From positions 1 through 23,241 of the forward strand of contig PDHQ01000452.1 of assembly GCA_003339415.1 (NCBI GenBank): 23,241 nucleotides of DNA, given 5' to 3'. Source of the stretch: Ophiocordyceps camponoti-saundersi (nom. inval.) (taxonomy: Eukaryota > Ascomycota > Sordariomycetes > Hypocreales > Ophiocordycipitaceae). Shown piece by piece: positions 11,071-20,686 of the stretch (positions are counted from its first letter, which is position 1; each line of letters begins with the position of its first letter). Made by a program: the position numbers and the translations under genes. The notes beneath the pieces were generated by a model, which did not search any database, was not told the DNA's origin, and saw only the letters and a list, made by a program, of their open reading frames with translations.

Positions 11071-11200
11071 ACACAAGGTGGGCATAGGCTATCGGGTAGG
11101 TATACTAATATATATATTATATATATATGCTAGGTCTAGGCTAGGATAGCTAGGCTAGGTTATATGCGAGGTTGGGCGGGGCTGGTCACGTGGACCCCTC
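11071..11200. other. Less-mutated block present only in the left arm
   Basis: This block is missing from the right arm of the inverted duplication and keeps many CA/TG dinucleotides (ACACAAGGTGGGCA at its start, GGTTGGGCGGGGCTGGTC near 11170-11187, then CACGTG). It also carries a cluster of GCTAGG units at 11129-11159. It is either a later insertion that escaped RIP or a segment lost from the other arm. No coding frame was seen. Confidence 0.55.
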
Positions 11201-11562
11201 TTAATATTTACACTTCTACGGCTATTTTTTCCTTCCTCTATTCTTAGGCTTTAGTATATTTTTTCCGAGGCTTTTCTGCTTCTTTTTTAGCACTAATAGT
11301 TTCTTCCTTTCCGGGCCTATTTTTCTTAGCCCCGGAGGGGGTATATTAGGGGTAGGGAAGTGAGTACGGGGGCGTACGATATATAGAGGCATAGTTCACC
11401 GTAAAGGTTAGACTCAGACCGTATACCTTTAGAGGGTTAGACGATTCCCCTTTATATATCGACCCCTAATCCTAGTACTTCTAGTCCTGCATTTCCCCCC
11501 TAGTTTTAGGTAGGCCGGCCTTATACCGAGGTACCTATACCTAGAAGCTATTAGCTAATATA

Positions 11563-11582
11563 ATATATATATATATATATAT
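11563..11582. repeat. (AT)n microsatellite
   Basis: Pure AT run at the inner edge of the left arm of the inverted duplication. Confidence 0.85.
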
Positions 11583-11841
11583 TTATATATATTACCTAGT
11601 AAGTAGGTAATATTAAGAGAGGTGCTCTATCTTACTAATAACTTTATTACGGTAATACGATATATAGCTTTAGTAGCACTCTTAAATTAAACTATTAGGC
11701 TATATAAACGGGCTAACTAGTCTTAAGCTATAGCCGGTCGAGGCATAAACTATAGGGTAGTTAAACTATAGGAGTAATCTAATTAAGTAGCTAATAAAGA
11801 AAGGCGTCGTAATCTTAGGTTTTTATTAGTTAACGGAAGAA

Positions 11842-12879
11842 AGCACGTAAGTAAGTACTAAAATCTATCTAAAGTAATAAAGCTATAAAAAGGGTATATA
11901 GAATTAAGGGTTAAGGATAGAAATACTAGAAAAATAGTAGAGGAGGTATTTAGGGGTAAGAAAAGGTAACTTTTAGATATTAGTAAAGGAATAAAGGCGG
12001 CGCAGATTAGTAATTCGAAGCGTAAACGTATAAATTTAGGAGATTCGTCGCGCTACGTGAAAAAATCCTCTCTCGTTAACTTAACTTTATTTATCGTCGT
12101 TATAGAGGCGTAGAATCTTCGTTTTTTTTCTTCGCGATTAGGATTCTCGTATTCTTCTACGTACCGAGGGTTATCGAGATTTATCGCGCCGCCTAAAAAA
12201 ATCGTCCCTTCGTTAACTTCTTTCTATTTATCGTAAGAAATAGCTAGAATCTTCGTTTTTTTCTAGCGCTCGCCCTTTACGTATCTTATATTATCCTAAG
12301 GGTCGTCGTTATATCTATATTACGAGATATCTTTATCGGAGACTCGTAGGGTTATCGATTTTCCCGGATCCCTATTTAGGCTAATTAGAAAGCGTGTCCG
12401 GAACGGCAATCTTTACTATACGTTATAGACAGTATCGGGGAATTCTAATAAGATACTTAAGTAGTATACTACTAACGTAAGTATTTTAAGCTATAGTTTA
12501 GGGAAAAGCGATAAATAATAAGATAAAATAGGATAACGAGGAGAGGGTTATAGCTAAAAAGTTGAAGAGAGCCGTGACTATTTGCCTAGCTCTTAATAAC
12601 CCGGATATTACGGATTAGAGACGAATCGCTCGCCTTTTTAGGATATCTAACTAGATATAAGGGATTATAGTAGCTAATCGTAAAGACGTGGTTAATCTAT
12701 ACGGGGAATATAAAGATAAGAGCGTGCCCCGGCTATTTTATAAATATATTAAGGTTACCGGGGCCTTTAGAGATCGATATACTAATTATATCGTTATAAG
12801 AAATCCGTGCTATAAGAGCGTATCGGAGTCCTCCGGTTCCTTAGAAGGGAACGGTTTCGATATCTATTCGGAGGCTTAG
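11842..12879 (+). pseudogene. Copy 1 of the four-copy decayed gene family (unknown function)
   Basis: The N-terminal part is basic and low in complexity (KGTKAAQISNSKRKR-like once stops are read through, about 11970-12030). It is followed by two tandem modules about 136 bp apart (from about 12048 and 12184), each reading SSLVNxTxF or VPSLTSFYLS then an Arg/Phe-rich segment. The middle part contains DFPGSLFRLIRKRVRNG (about 12357-12407). The C-terminal block is open from 12688 to TAG 12877-12879 and contains SVPRLFYKYIKVTGAFRDRY then TNYIVIRNP. Just upstream, RRIARLFRISN*I*GIIVA (about 12619-12675) has the rhythm of a helix-turn-helix, which together with the basic N-terminus hints at DNA binding; this is inference. 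Frames before and after about 12500 differ, so at least one indel is present. The family is not recognised. Confidence 0.6.
12048..12320 (+). repeat. Two tandem copies of a ~136-bp coding module in copy 1
   Basis: CGTTAACTTAACTTTATTTATCG-like sequence at 12074 recurs at 12211 as CGTTAACTTC-TTTCTATTTATCG, each followed by AGAATCTTCGTTTTTT and a similar tail. Copy 2 also has two modules (anchors 14033 and 14166); copies 0 and 3 have one. Confidence 0.7.
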
Positions 12880-13321
12880 AGGCACTAGACGCGTCCCGGC
12901 AGGATATATAATAGATAGCTAAGGTTATAACGGCGCGCAGGGAGGGGTATGGAAAATAAATATTAATAGAATATAGTAATAAAAGAAGTTACTAAAGATA
13001 AAGAGTCTTAAATAGTAAAGGCATACTATAATAGCTCTTATAAGGAGACTATCACTATAATAAGGCAACGAAGAAGTAAAATATATACATATAAGTATAA
13101 TAATAAGGAGGCTAAGCTTAGGCTATATAGCTACGGGGGAAGAAGAAGGGGCCCGCTAGCTAGGTTATATAAGTGCCTGCTAGGTAGCTGCCTATATATA
13201 TACTATCTATAGGTATTTATTAGGTATGCCGGATAGCGCGGATAGAAGGAATACTAAGATATAGACTTAATAGATAAATAGAACTATGTTCCGTCTACCT
13301 ACCTAAGTCGGGCTAATCCCT
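12880..13321. other. Spacer between copy 1 and the right arm
   Basis: Purine-rich, no open frame. A 19-nt sequence, TATACTATCTATAGGTATT, at 13199-13217 recurs exactly at 14977-14995 downstream of copy 2, so the duplications included 3' flanking DNA. Confidence 0.5.
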
Positions 13322-14770
13322 AGTATATATACCTTCTAGGTATAGGTATCTTAGTATAAGGCTAGCGTACCTAAAATAAGAAGGGAAATATAGGAATAGA
13401 GGTACTAGGAATAGGGGTCGATATATAAAAGAGAATCGTCTAACCCTCCGGAGGTATATAGTCTAACCCTCGTAGTAAACTATGCTTCTATATATCGTAT
13501 ATACGCCCTTAGTACCCTCTCTACTACCCCTAATATATACCCTCCGGGGATAGGGAAAACTAGACCTAGAAAAGGAGAAACTATTAGTGCTAAAAAAGAG
13601 GCAGAAAGCCGAGGAAAAAACATTAAAGCCGTAAGAGAGAGGGAAGAAAAATAATATAATACTAAAAAAAAAACTCGAAAAATCGAATAGCAGGTACGTA
13701 CTGGCAGTATATACTGCCGGTGTAGTAATCTAGTAAGCTTATTAGTTAGACTATCGGTAATAGGTCCGCTAGTCTCGAAAGCTAATTAGTTAGTTTAGGT
13801 TGCACGTAAGAAGGTACCGAAGTATATTCTAAGTAAGTAATCTAGAGAGTTATTATATAGATTCTTTTAGTATAGATAGAGAACGGTAGAAAAATATAGG
13901 AAAAGTATTTAGAAGGAAAGAATCGTAACTTTAAAAGTTAGAGAAGGAATAAAAGCGTAAGAAATTAGTAATTTAAGGTATAAATATATAAAAATTAGGA
14001 TATTCGTCGTGCCGCGTAGGGAATCCTCTCTTGTTAAGTTTACTTTATTTACCGTTATAGAGATATTAAAGTTTTCGTTTCCTTTCTCGTAGTAGCGATT
14101 TACGTTTTCTTCTAAATTCCGCGAGGTATCGAGATTCGTTATATAGCCCGAAAAACACTCTTATCGTTAACTTTACTCTATTTATCGTAAGGAGAGGGTA
14201 AAATCTTCGGTTTTCCGTTCTTGCGGCCGCCCTTTAAGTATTCTTCTATATCCTAAAAGTTATTATTTTCTCGATATTATAAGATATCCGCGAGGTAGAC
14301 TCCCGCGGACGTAGATTTCCCGGGATCGCTGTTTAGGAGGATTAAGAAGACCGTTAGGGAGGAGGAGATTTTCTATAGCCTAGAAACGATATCGGCAGAC
14401 TCTGCTACGAGGCTTAAGTATCGTGTAACGAATATAAGTCTATTAAATAATTATTCGGGGAAAGCGAGAGATATTAAGAAAAAATAGGATAGCGAGGAGA
14501 GGGTAATAGCCTTACCTACGAAGAGGAACTTAAGTATTACTATACCTTTTAATAACCGGAATAATATAGATAAGAGACATATTACTAGTATTCTTAGGAT
14601 ACCTAACTAGATATAGGGGATTATAGTAGCTAGTTATAGAGAGGTAGTTAGACGATACCGCGGATATAATAATAAAAGCGTGCACTAGGCGTTTATAAAC
14701 TATATTAGGGTTACGGGGGAGTTTAGGGATCGATATACTAATTATATTATTATAGGAACTCTATATATTA
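13322..14770 (+). repeat. Right arm of the inverted duplication (copy 2 plus upstream DNA)
   Basis: Inverted partner of 10100-11556, containing the shared upstream region (about 13322-13800) and copy 2. It lacks the extra block found at 11071-11200 of the left arm. Confidence 0.75.
13703..13718. promoter_or_regulatory. 16-bp perfect palindrome upstream of copy 2
   Basis: GGCAGTATATACTGCC occupies the place equivalent to the 20-bp palindrome at 11012-11031. It keeps CA and TG although nearly all surrounding ones are lost. The two palindromes differ at paired positions, so symmetry is retained while sequence changed. Confidence 0.45.
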
Positions 14771-14949
14771 GGAATAAGGGTAAATCGCTAGATTGCCTAG
14801 AAAGAACTATTTAGATATCGAATAGGGGCTTAGAGTAGCTAGCCGCGTCCCGGCGGGATATATTATAAGTGCCTAAAGTTATAAGGTAGCGAAAGGGGGA
14901 GTATGCTAAAGGAATATAGATAGTAGGTTATAATAAGAAAAGTGCCTAA
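13801..14949 (+). pseudogene. Copy 2 of the four-copy decayed gene family (unknown function)
   Basis: The layout is that of copy 1: a basic N-terminal part, two modules (anchors 14033 and 14166, about 133 bp apart), then DFPGSLFRRIKKTVREEEIF (14314-14373). Next come NISLLNNYSGKARDIKKK and DSEERVIALPTKRN (14488 on). The C-terminal block holds IPN*I*GIIVASYREVVRRY and VTGEFRDRYTNYIIIG (about 14710-14757). From 14314 to the end the frame is continuous with only TAG/TAA interruptions. The tail is longer than in copy 1, with SLDCLERTI and AASRRDIL. The upstream region is inverted relative to copy 0 and the downstream 19-nt match is shared with copy 1. Unknown family. Confidence 0.6.
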
Positions 14950-15012
14950 AGGGGAATCTTCTAAGAATCTTAAAGGTATACTATCTATAGGTATTAAATA
15001 AGCTAGGTAAGG

Positions 15013-15591
15013 ACGCGTTTTATTACTAAATTACTGCGCACGATGCTTTTAGATCGCGTTATAGGGTACGTGCTAAAAATCTCTCTAAAAGTTCAGCTCT
15101 TTATACGCCAGGTCTCTAGGCAAATAGAGGAGATAGTCGGGGTATTAAGATAATATTTCGAGTATTATTATTTAGCGTTTCGATTAGTATATAGAAGCTA
15201 TACGTTTAACTAGCGAGGAGGCTTATTATATAGTCGGCAGGACTCGGTTATATTCGTTAGCCTATCCGACTATTTAGTAAAGCGCGTTTCCTTTCGACTA
15301 CGGGCGCGCTATATCTCTGCCTTTATAAGGAGTTATATTCGGTATTAGAAGACGAGGCGTTATAAACCTATCTATCGACGGCGATTATTATAGGTCTTTT
15401 ATCGCTTATTATATAGCGGTTTAGAGGGGAATCTATTATACGACCTACCCTATAGATATCCCTCTTACTTAGTTAGCGCTGCCGGCCCTCTTTAAGGGCC
15501 TAGTCTAGCGACATAAACCTAGCAGAGTTATTATCCTAGTTATAGTATTAGGAATATTAACACCTTTATTAATGCTGCTGTCACCTTATAA
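15013..15591 (+). pseudogene. Less-mutated relic of about 190 codons, unknown product
   Basis: One + frame is open from about 15013, with an in-frame ATG at 15043, to TAA 15589-15591. It is broken only by TAG/TAA, fewer than ten of them. The deduced protein is Arg/Tyr-rich: MLLDRVIGYVLKISLKVQLF at the start, then QVSRQIEEIVGVLR and VSLSDYLVKRVSFRLRARYI. YIRY*KTRRYKPIYRRRLL follows, and the end is Ser/Asn-rich with SIRNINTFINAAVTL. Several CA/TG dinucleotides survive (near 15036-15045, 15094-15122, 15520-15585), so it is less eroded than its neighbours. It sits between copies 2 and 3 with no relatedness to them. I do not recognise the family. Confidence 0.45.
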
Positions 15592-15958
15592 TAAAATCGT
15601 AGCGATAGTATGTACCTTAATCGTCGTTATTATATAAGTATAATATACTTAGAAAGTATCACGTATACGTAAATTAGAAGGTGCTTCCTTTATAGCTTAA
15701 AAGTAAGTATTAATCTTATAAGTAATAACTAAAAATCCTAAAGAGGAAACGATCGCTATAAAGTAGTTTAGGGTATATAGCTAAGCGGTAAGATTATAGC
15801 GTTATTATTTATACTCGCTACTTGCAAAGACTATACCGTTCTCTACTACGTTTTTAGATAAAACTTAAGATACTATATTATTTCTATATGCTTCTACTCG
15901 TAGTATTCTCGTAACGCGCGGGTATTATAATCCTAGGTTTTAATTAGTCGGTGGAGAA

Positions 15959-16916
15959 GAGCACGTAGGTAGGTAGCGAAGTCTATCTAAAGTAATATAG
16001 CTATAAAGATAGTATATAGAATCGGGCGTAAAAGATAAGAATACTCGTAAAATAGCAGAGGAGGTATTTAGAGGGAAGAGATCGTAACTTATAAATATAG
16101 TAGGGGAATAAATACGTAACGACTTAGTAATTAAAGCCGTATATATATAAAATATAGAAATTAGTTATGCGGCGTGGAAAAAAATCCTCTCTCTATTAAG
16201 TTTACTTTATTTATTATTAGAAACGGGTAGCATTTAGTGTTTTTTCCCTCGCGCACGCTTTTTAAGTATTTTACGATTTCTCGAGGGTTATTATTATATC
16301 GAGATCGCGAAATATCGTTATCCGAGACTTATATAGCGGTAAACTTCCTAGGATCCCCGTTCGGGTAGATTACGAAGAGCGTATATAACGGGAAGCTTTA
16401 CTATACGCTAGGAACGATATCGGCAGATTCCGCCGAGAAACTTAAGTACTATATAATAAATATAAGTCTAGGAGAAATTCGTTTCGGAAAAGCAGGAAAT
16501 AATAAGGTAAAATAGGACTAGAAGAGCTAGGTAGTAGCTATGCCGCTAAAAAGAAATATAACTCTTACGGTAGTTATTAATAACCCGAATAATACGGATT
16601 AGATATATATTACTCGCCTCTTTAGGTAGTGCGACTAGATATAAGGTATTATAGTAGCTAGTCGTAAGAGGTGGTTAATCGATACTGCTATTATCGTAAT
16701 AATAAGGTGCCCCGGGCGTTTTATAACTATATTATTATATACGGGGCGTTTAGGAACCGATACGCTAATTATATCGTTATAGGGAATTCCTATAATAGGA
16801 GCGGGTTTTCCGAATTATTAAACGGAACCGTGGCGAACTCTATTAAGATAGCTAAAGCTAATAGGCATATCTTAGGACAGAGTATAATACGTTGCGAAGG
16901 TTATAAGGTAATATAA
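15959..16916 (+). pseudogene. Copy 3 of the four-copy decayed gene family (unknown function), frameshifted
   Basis: It begins with the same GAAGAGCACGTAGGTAGG-type anchor and TAEEVFRGK(K/R) N-terminal segment as copy 1 (about 16050-16080). It carries only one of the roughly 135-bp modules (about 16175-16265). NPNNTD*IYITRLFR (about 16590-16635) and GIIVASRK (about 16645-16668) match the family. Against copy 1, one base is missing in 16663-16680, moving the C-terminal block into another frame. There it is open from 16671 to TAA 16914-16916 and reads KVPRAFYNYIIIYGAFRNRY then ANYIVIGNS. The distance from the N-terminal anchor to the motif is about 747 bp, versus about 880 in copies 1 and 2, matching loss of one module. 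Unknown family. Confidence 0.6.
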
Positions 16917-17015
16917 GCGAGAGTATAGAAAGGAAATATAAATAGCGAATAGCAGTATAGAAAATCGCTAAAAGGGAATTATCTAAGAGTTATAGGGGCG
17001 TATTATTTAAGCGTC

Positions 17016-18430
17016 TTAAGATAAAGATACCTTTATATATCGGGCGCCTAGAGTACCCTGCCTATTAATCGCGCCCGCCTCCGGAAATATAACTACGAGG
17101 TTAAGATAGGTAACCTAAACGTTTAGCTTCTCGCCCTCTTCCCGCACGCTAATAGTCTTAATCGCACGCCCCGCTACCTCGCGCGCCTTAAGTAGCTCGC
17201 TTACGTATATCCGAAAGGATATATACGCGATAGATAGCGCCGATAACTAAGCCTGGCCGAGGAGCAGCCGCTTATAGTCGCTCGCCGTCTGCGGGGCGTG
17301 CGCGTTAAGCGTAATCGTCCTATAAACCTTAACTAAAGCCTTCTTCTTCTTTTTCGTTACGCTAGCTATTTACCGCTAGAGCCGGGCTCCTTATTAGAGC
17401 TAGGTTTAGAGTAAGATAAGTAAAGCGGGTAAGTAGCCTATAAGATTTTCTTAGGCGCCCTAAGACCGCCGCCGCTAATTTAAAGTTCGGCATTATTCTA
17501 CTCTCCTTCTATATCGCTCGTATTCTTCGTCGCTTAGTCGTCGCTTTTTTATAACTTTAAGATAACGTTATCTATATCCGTATCGCTATCGACGAGAGTA
17601 GCACCTCTATTATCCTTATCCGAGTGCGGATAAGCTATATCGCTATCTTTATCTTAAAAAGCGACTAGTTAAGGCTAAGGCTAAACTTCCGCTTCTACGC
17701 GTTAACGTTAAATACTTTATATTTAACGATATCCCGCGCTTTATATAATTTAGTTATATCCTTAACTAGATTATCGGCCGTCTAACTACTACGATATAGG
17801 CCGCTAATATTAGCTAAGTTATTAATAACGATAAATACGCTATACTTTTTAACTTTACGAATATTACTAGCTACGAGGTAACCGTTACTAGACTTAATAG
17901 TTACGCGCTATAAGTATCCGCTACTATTACTTATAAGATATATATTAGTATATAATTATAAAACGTAATATAATAAAGGGAAGGCTAGCTTTAGAGTTTT
18001 ATAATAGTAGCACCTAAACTACTTCTTTAAGTAAACTATTTCGCTTAGCTTTTTTAGACGCTAGCTTTTTATTAGAAGAAGGAGATAATTTATTTTTTAA
18101 AGATTTTTTAATACGGATAGTTAGAATATCTTCGACCTTAATACTTAGGAGCGTAACGTTACGGAGGCGACCTAACTAGTTATTAGTTATTTTAAAAAGC
18201 GGAAAAGGCTAGTTTTTAAATAAAGCTTATAGTTAGTAAGTATATAATATAAAGAGGAAGGGAGATAAGGAGAATAAGAAATACGGCTTATAGATATAAG
18301 TTTAGATTATTTTTTAACTTTAGTATTTATCGTCTTTATATCGGGTTTAGTATTATTCTCTTTAAGCTTAATATCGGTTTTAGAGTTTCTTTTATAATAT
18401 TTAGCTTTTATTTTAATATTCGGATATACG
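17016..18430 (-). pseudogene. RIP-degraded Lys-rich gene of unknown product
   Basis: Several long - strand segments run in order. First is a Lys/Asn-rich stretch (KENNTKPDIKTINTKVKK, about 18380-18310). Next is a 50-codon stretch without any stop (GRLRNVTLLSIKVEDILTIR then KKLASKKAKRNSLLKEVV, about 18175-18010). GYLVASNIRKVKKYSVFIVI then TADNLVKDITKLYKARDIVK follows (about 17890-17720). An acidic linker (RGATLVDSDTDIDNVI, about 17600) leads to the C-terminal part with TKKKKKALVKVYRTITLNAH then TASDYKRLLLGQ. That part ends with LLKAREVAGRAIKTISVREE (about 17360-17130) and stops at TAA 17018-17016. The frame changes twice, so indels or introns exist. The charged, coiled-coil-like composition would fit a nucleic-acid-binding ORF1/Gag-like protein or a host nuclear protein; neither is demonstrated. 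Confidence 0.5.
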
Positions 18431-18900
18431 GAATAGAAAGGTTAATAAAGTAACGACTTATTAGATATAGTTAGGTTTTATAAGACTATGCTATTATCGC
18501 GGTTATACGTTTTTAGAGAACGGCGATAGGGACGAGAAGGCGCTATAGGGAGAAAGTCGGAAAATTTAGTAAAGAATTTTTTAAGGGGTATAGGAATACT
18601 TAGTTAGTTAATATAATATAAATATTATAGTAGCTACGTTTACTAAACGTTATTACGGAAAGGAGACGTTAAGTAAATAATAATATTAATACTATAAATA
18701 AAGATTCTAAGCTACGGAGAAGGAGGGAAAAGAGAAAAACCGTAGTAAGCGAAATCCTAGTAAAATAGTTAGGGGCACGTGCTAGTAAAGGCTAGGGGGC
18801 AGGTAGAAATCCTAGTAGGGATAGGATAGTGATTCTTAGTTTCTATTAGTATTATTCTAAGTAATTTCACGATAAGGTAAATAACTAATATAATATTTAG

Positions 18901-20240
18901 GTATTTACGTACCGAACCCGCCTTACGAACTTAGATATTAATAAGAGGGATAGGGGAAACGGGAATAGGCATAGGAGTAAGGCGCTTCGCTACGTATTCT
19001 AGCGAAATGAAGACTATAAGGGAAACGGGTATTTACTCCCGTATTATAATAGGTATAAGTATAGGGAGTAGTATAATTAACCTAAAACTAACTACTAATA
19101 GTAAAAGATACTCTTACGTTCCGTCCTACTCGTAAAGCTTTCGGGACTATTAAGGGAAATTATAATAGTTCTAGGCTTTTCCCGAAACCGAGTAGTATAA
19201 TTAGGAGGGAGTATATATTTAAAGTTATTAAACGCCCCCGAGTTTTAGTATTCGGCTATCCTACCGGGGCAAGTAGCTAGAAGGGTTCGTAAGAGGCCTT
19301 GCTGCTAGGTTAAAAAGTTCGAGCGGTATTTCGTAAAGTAGTCGATTTTTTACTACGAGTCCTATTAGCCTCTAGGTAAGGGTAAGGGTTTAACTAGTCT
19401 TAGAGATAAAGGATCTACGAATATAGTTAGATTATTATAGCACGTAATTCCTATAATATATTTATAGTAGTCGAAGTCGCTAAAGGAGAGGCTATAGTCG
19501 TGGTCTAGTCTATACCGGGATCTAGGTCTAATTAGTAGTAATATATCTCTAATATAGGTCTTATTAATCGCCGAAGAGTCTAGCTATAGGCTCTAAATAT
19601 ACGTGGTAGGGGAGGATTATATTATAAAATAAAGTCTTTTATATCGTATACGGGCACGTAAGAGTATATACGTATATAAGAAGAAAGGATAAAGAAAAAG
19701 AAAAACTTATAAGTAAAATCGTAGTAAAATATATATATAAGGGGATATACTAGTAGAAATATAAGGGGATTATAAGATCGTAGTAAGGATAAATCGTAAT
19801 TCCTAGTTATTTCGCTAAGTATTATTTATATTTAATTTTACTTTACGAGAAGGTATATCGAGTTTTACGGGAAGTAAGCGTATATAGCCGAGTAAGCGGC
19901 TTATGCTAGATATTATAGGGAGTATAGGCCCGATAATAGTATACGGCTAACGTTAGTAAAGTACGTGAGACTGCGAGTAAGAAGGTTCGAGGGGTTTATT
20001 TTTAGAAATATTTATTAAAAAATACGATTATATACCTAGGCGGGAGTATAACTAAAGTTTATATAGGAAAGAATAACGAATTAAAAGTATATTTAAATAT
20101 ATATATTAAAGAAAAGAAAGTAAGGATATGTTACGCGTTTAGCGAGTATAGGGTAGGAGAAGTAAGTAGAGATAAGTGTTATTTATTTGTGGTAGCTTAT
20201 AAAGGCGAGCGCCGGTAAGCCTAGTTAGAGTTTAATTTAG
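18901..20240 (+). pseudogene. RIP-degraded gene of unknown product, about 440 codons in one frame
   Basis: A single + frame holds from about 18901 to about 20240 with TAG/TAA interruptions at roughly 8% of codons and no detected frameshift. Readable parts include LDINKRDRGNGNRHRSKALR (18931 on) and LVKLSGLLREIIIVLGFSRN (about 19129-19188). These are followed by LGKGKGLTSLRDKGSTNIVR (about 19375-19434), LIAEESSYRL and YARYYREYRPDN (about 19895-19930). A run of basic and aromatic residues follows, with YVRLRVRRFEGFIFRNIY (about 19960-20013). The centre is Lys/Arg-rich (KKKG*RKRK near 19680). I recognise no family motif. Stop density is higher than in the relic at 2404-4848, so the frame is less certain. 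Confidence 0.4.
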
Positions 20241-20686
20241 CACGTACGGGGCAGGTTAGACCTATTATCGACGTTATCCTTATATACTCTTATTTTCTAA
20301 GAGCTGCAATTTAATTCTTCTACTAAATTATCTAACTTTTCTTTTTTCTATTATATATATACGTAGGGAAAAAAATATAAAAGGCTGCAAAAAGATAATT
20401 TTAGTATAGTAAGGGAACTAACGGATTAAGAAAGAAATAATAACTACGTTAAAGGAGGAGGGCGGTTATGCTTATTTTAACCTAAAATAATAATCTATAT
20501 AGAATAAGGGGGGGGTCGTGCTAAATAGTGCTAGTAGCCGTACGAGTCGTGTCTTTAATAGCAGGGCGTTAAGAATGCCGAAATATACGTTATAAAATCC
20601 TATATAATTTCTTTAATACTTTTTTTTACAGGTATAAATACGGAAATATATATATATATTATAGATAGATACTTTAGCGGCGGTGG
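20241..20686. other. AT-rich spacer before the direct repeats
   Basis: No open frame. It contains an 8-G run at 20508-20515 and short stretches with surviving CA/TG (for example about 20248-20266). Confidence 0.4.

Larger units (their letters stand above)
10100..11556 (-). repeat. Left arm of an inverted duplication (copy 0 plus upstream DNA)
   Basis: The reverse complement of this segment aligns with 13322-14770. Anchors include the inner end CTTCTAGGTATAGGTA (rc of about 11533-11548 versus 13328-13343) and AGAAACTATTAGTGCTAAAA (11288-11307 rc, versus 13575-13594). A GGTACCGAAGTATAT block (about 10905-10920 rc, versus 13812-13826) is also shared. Similarity then continues into the two pseudogenes. 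The arms have diverged, largely by CpA/TpG transitions, plus an extra block of about 130 bp in this arm at 11071-11200. The arms enclose copy 1 in a loop of about 1.75 kb. Confidence 0.75.

Noticed and set aside
11129..11159. Telomere-like array from GCTAGG units
   Set aside because: The unit is not TTAGGG, spacing is irregular and the cluster is only about 30 bp.
15700..16000. Terminal inverted repeats or LTRs bounding the gene cluster
   Set aside because: The similarity between copies begins gradually at the gene 5' flanks and no matching end sequences or target duplications were found.
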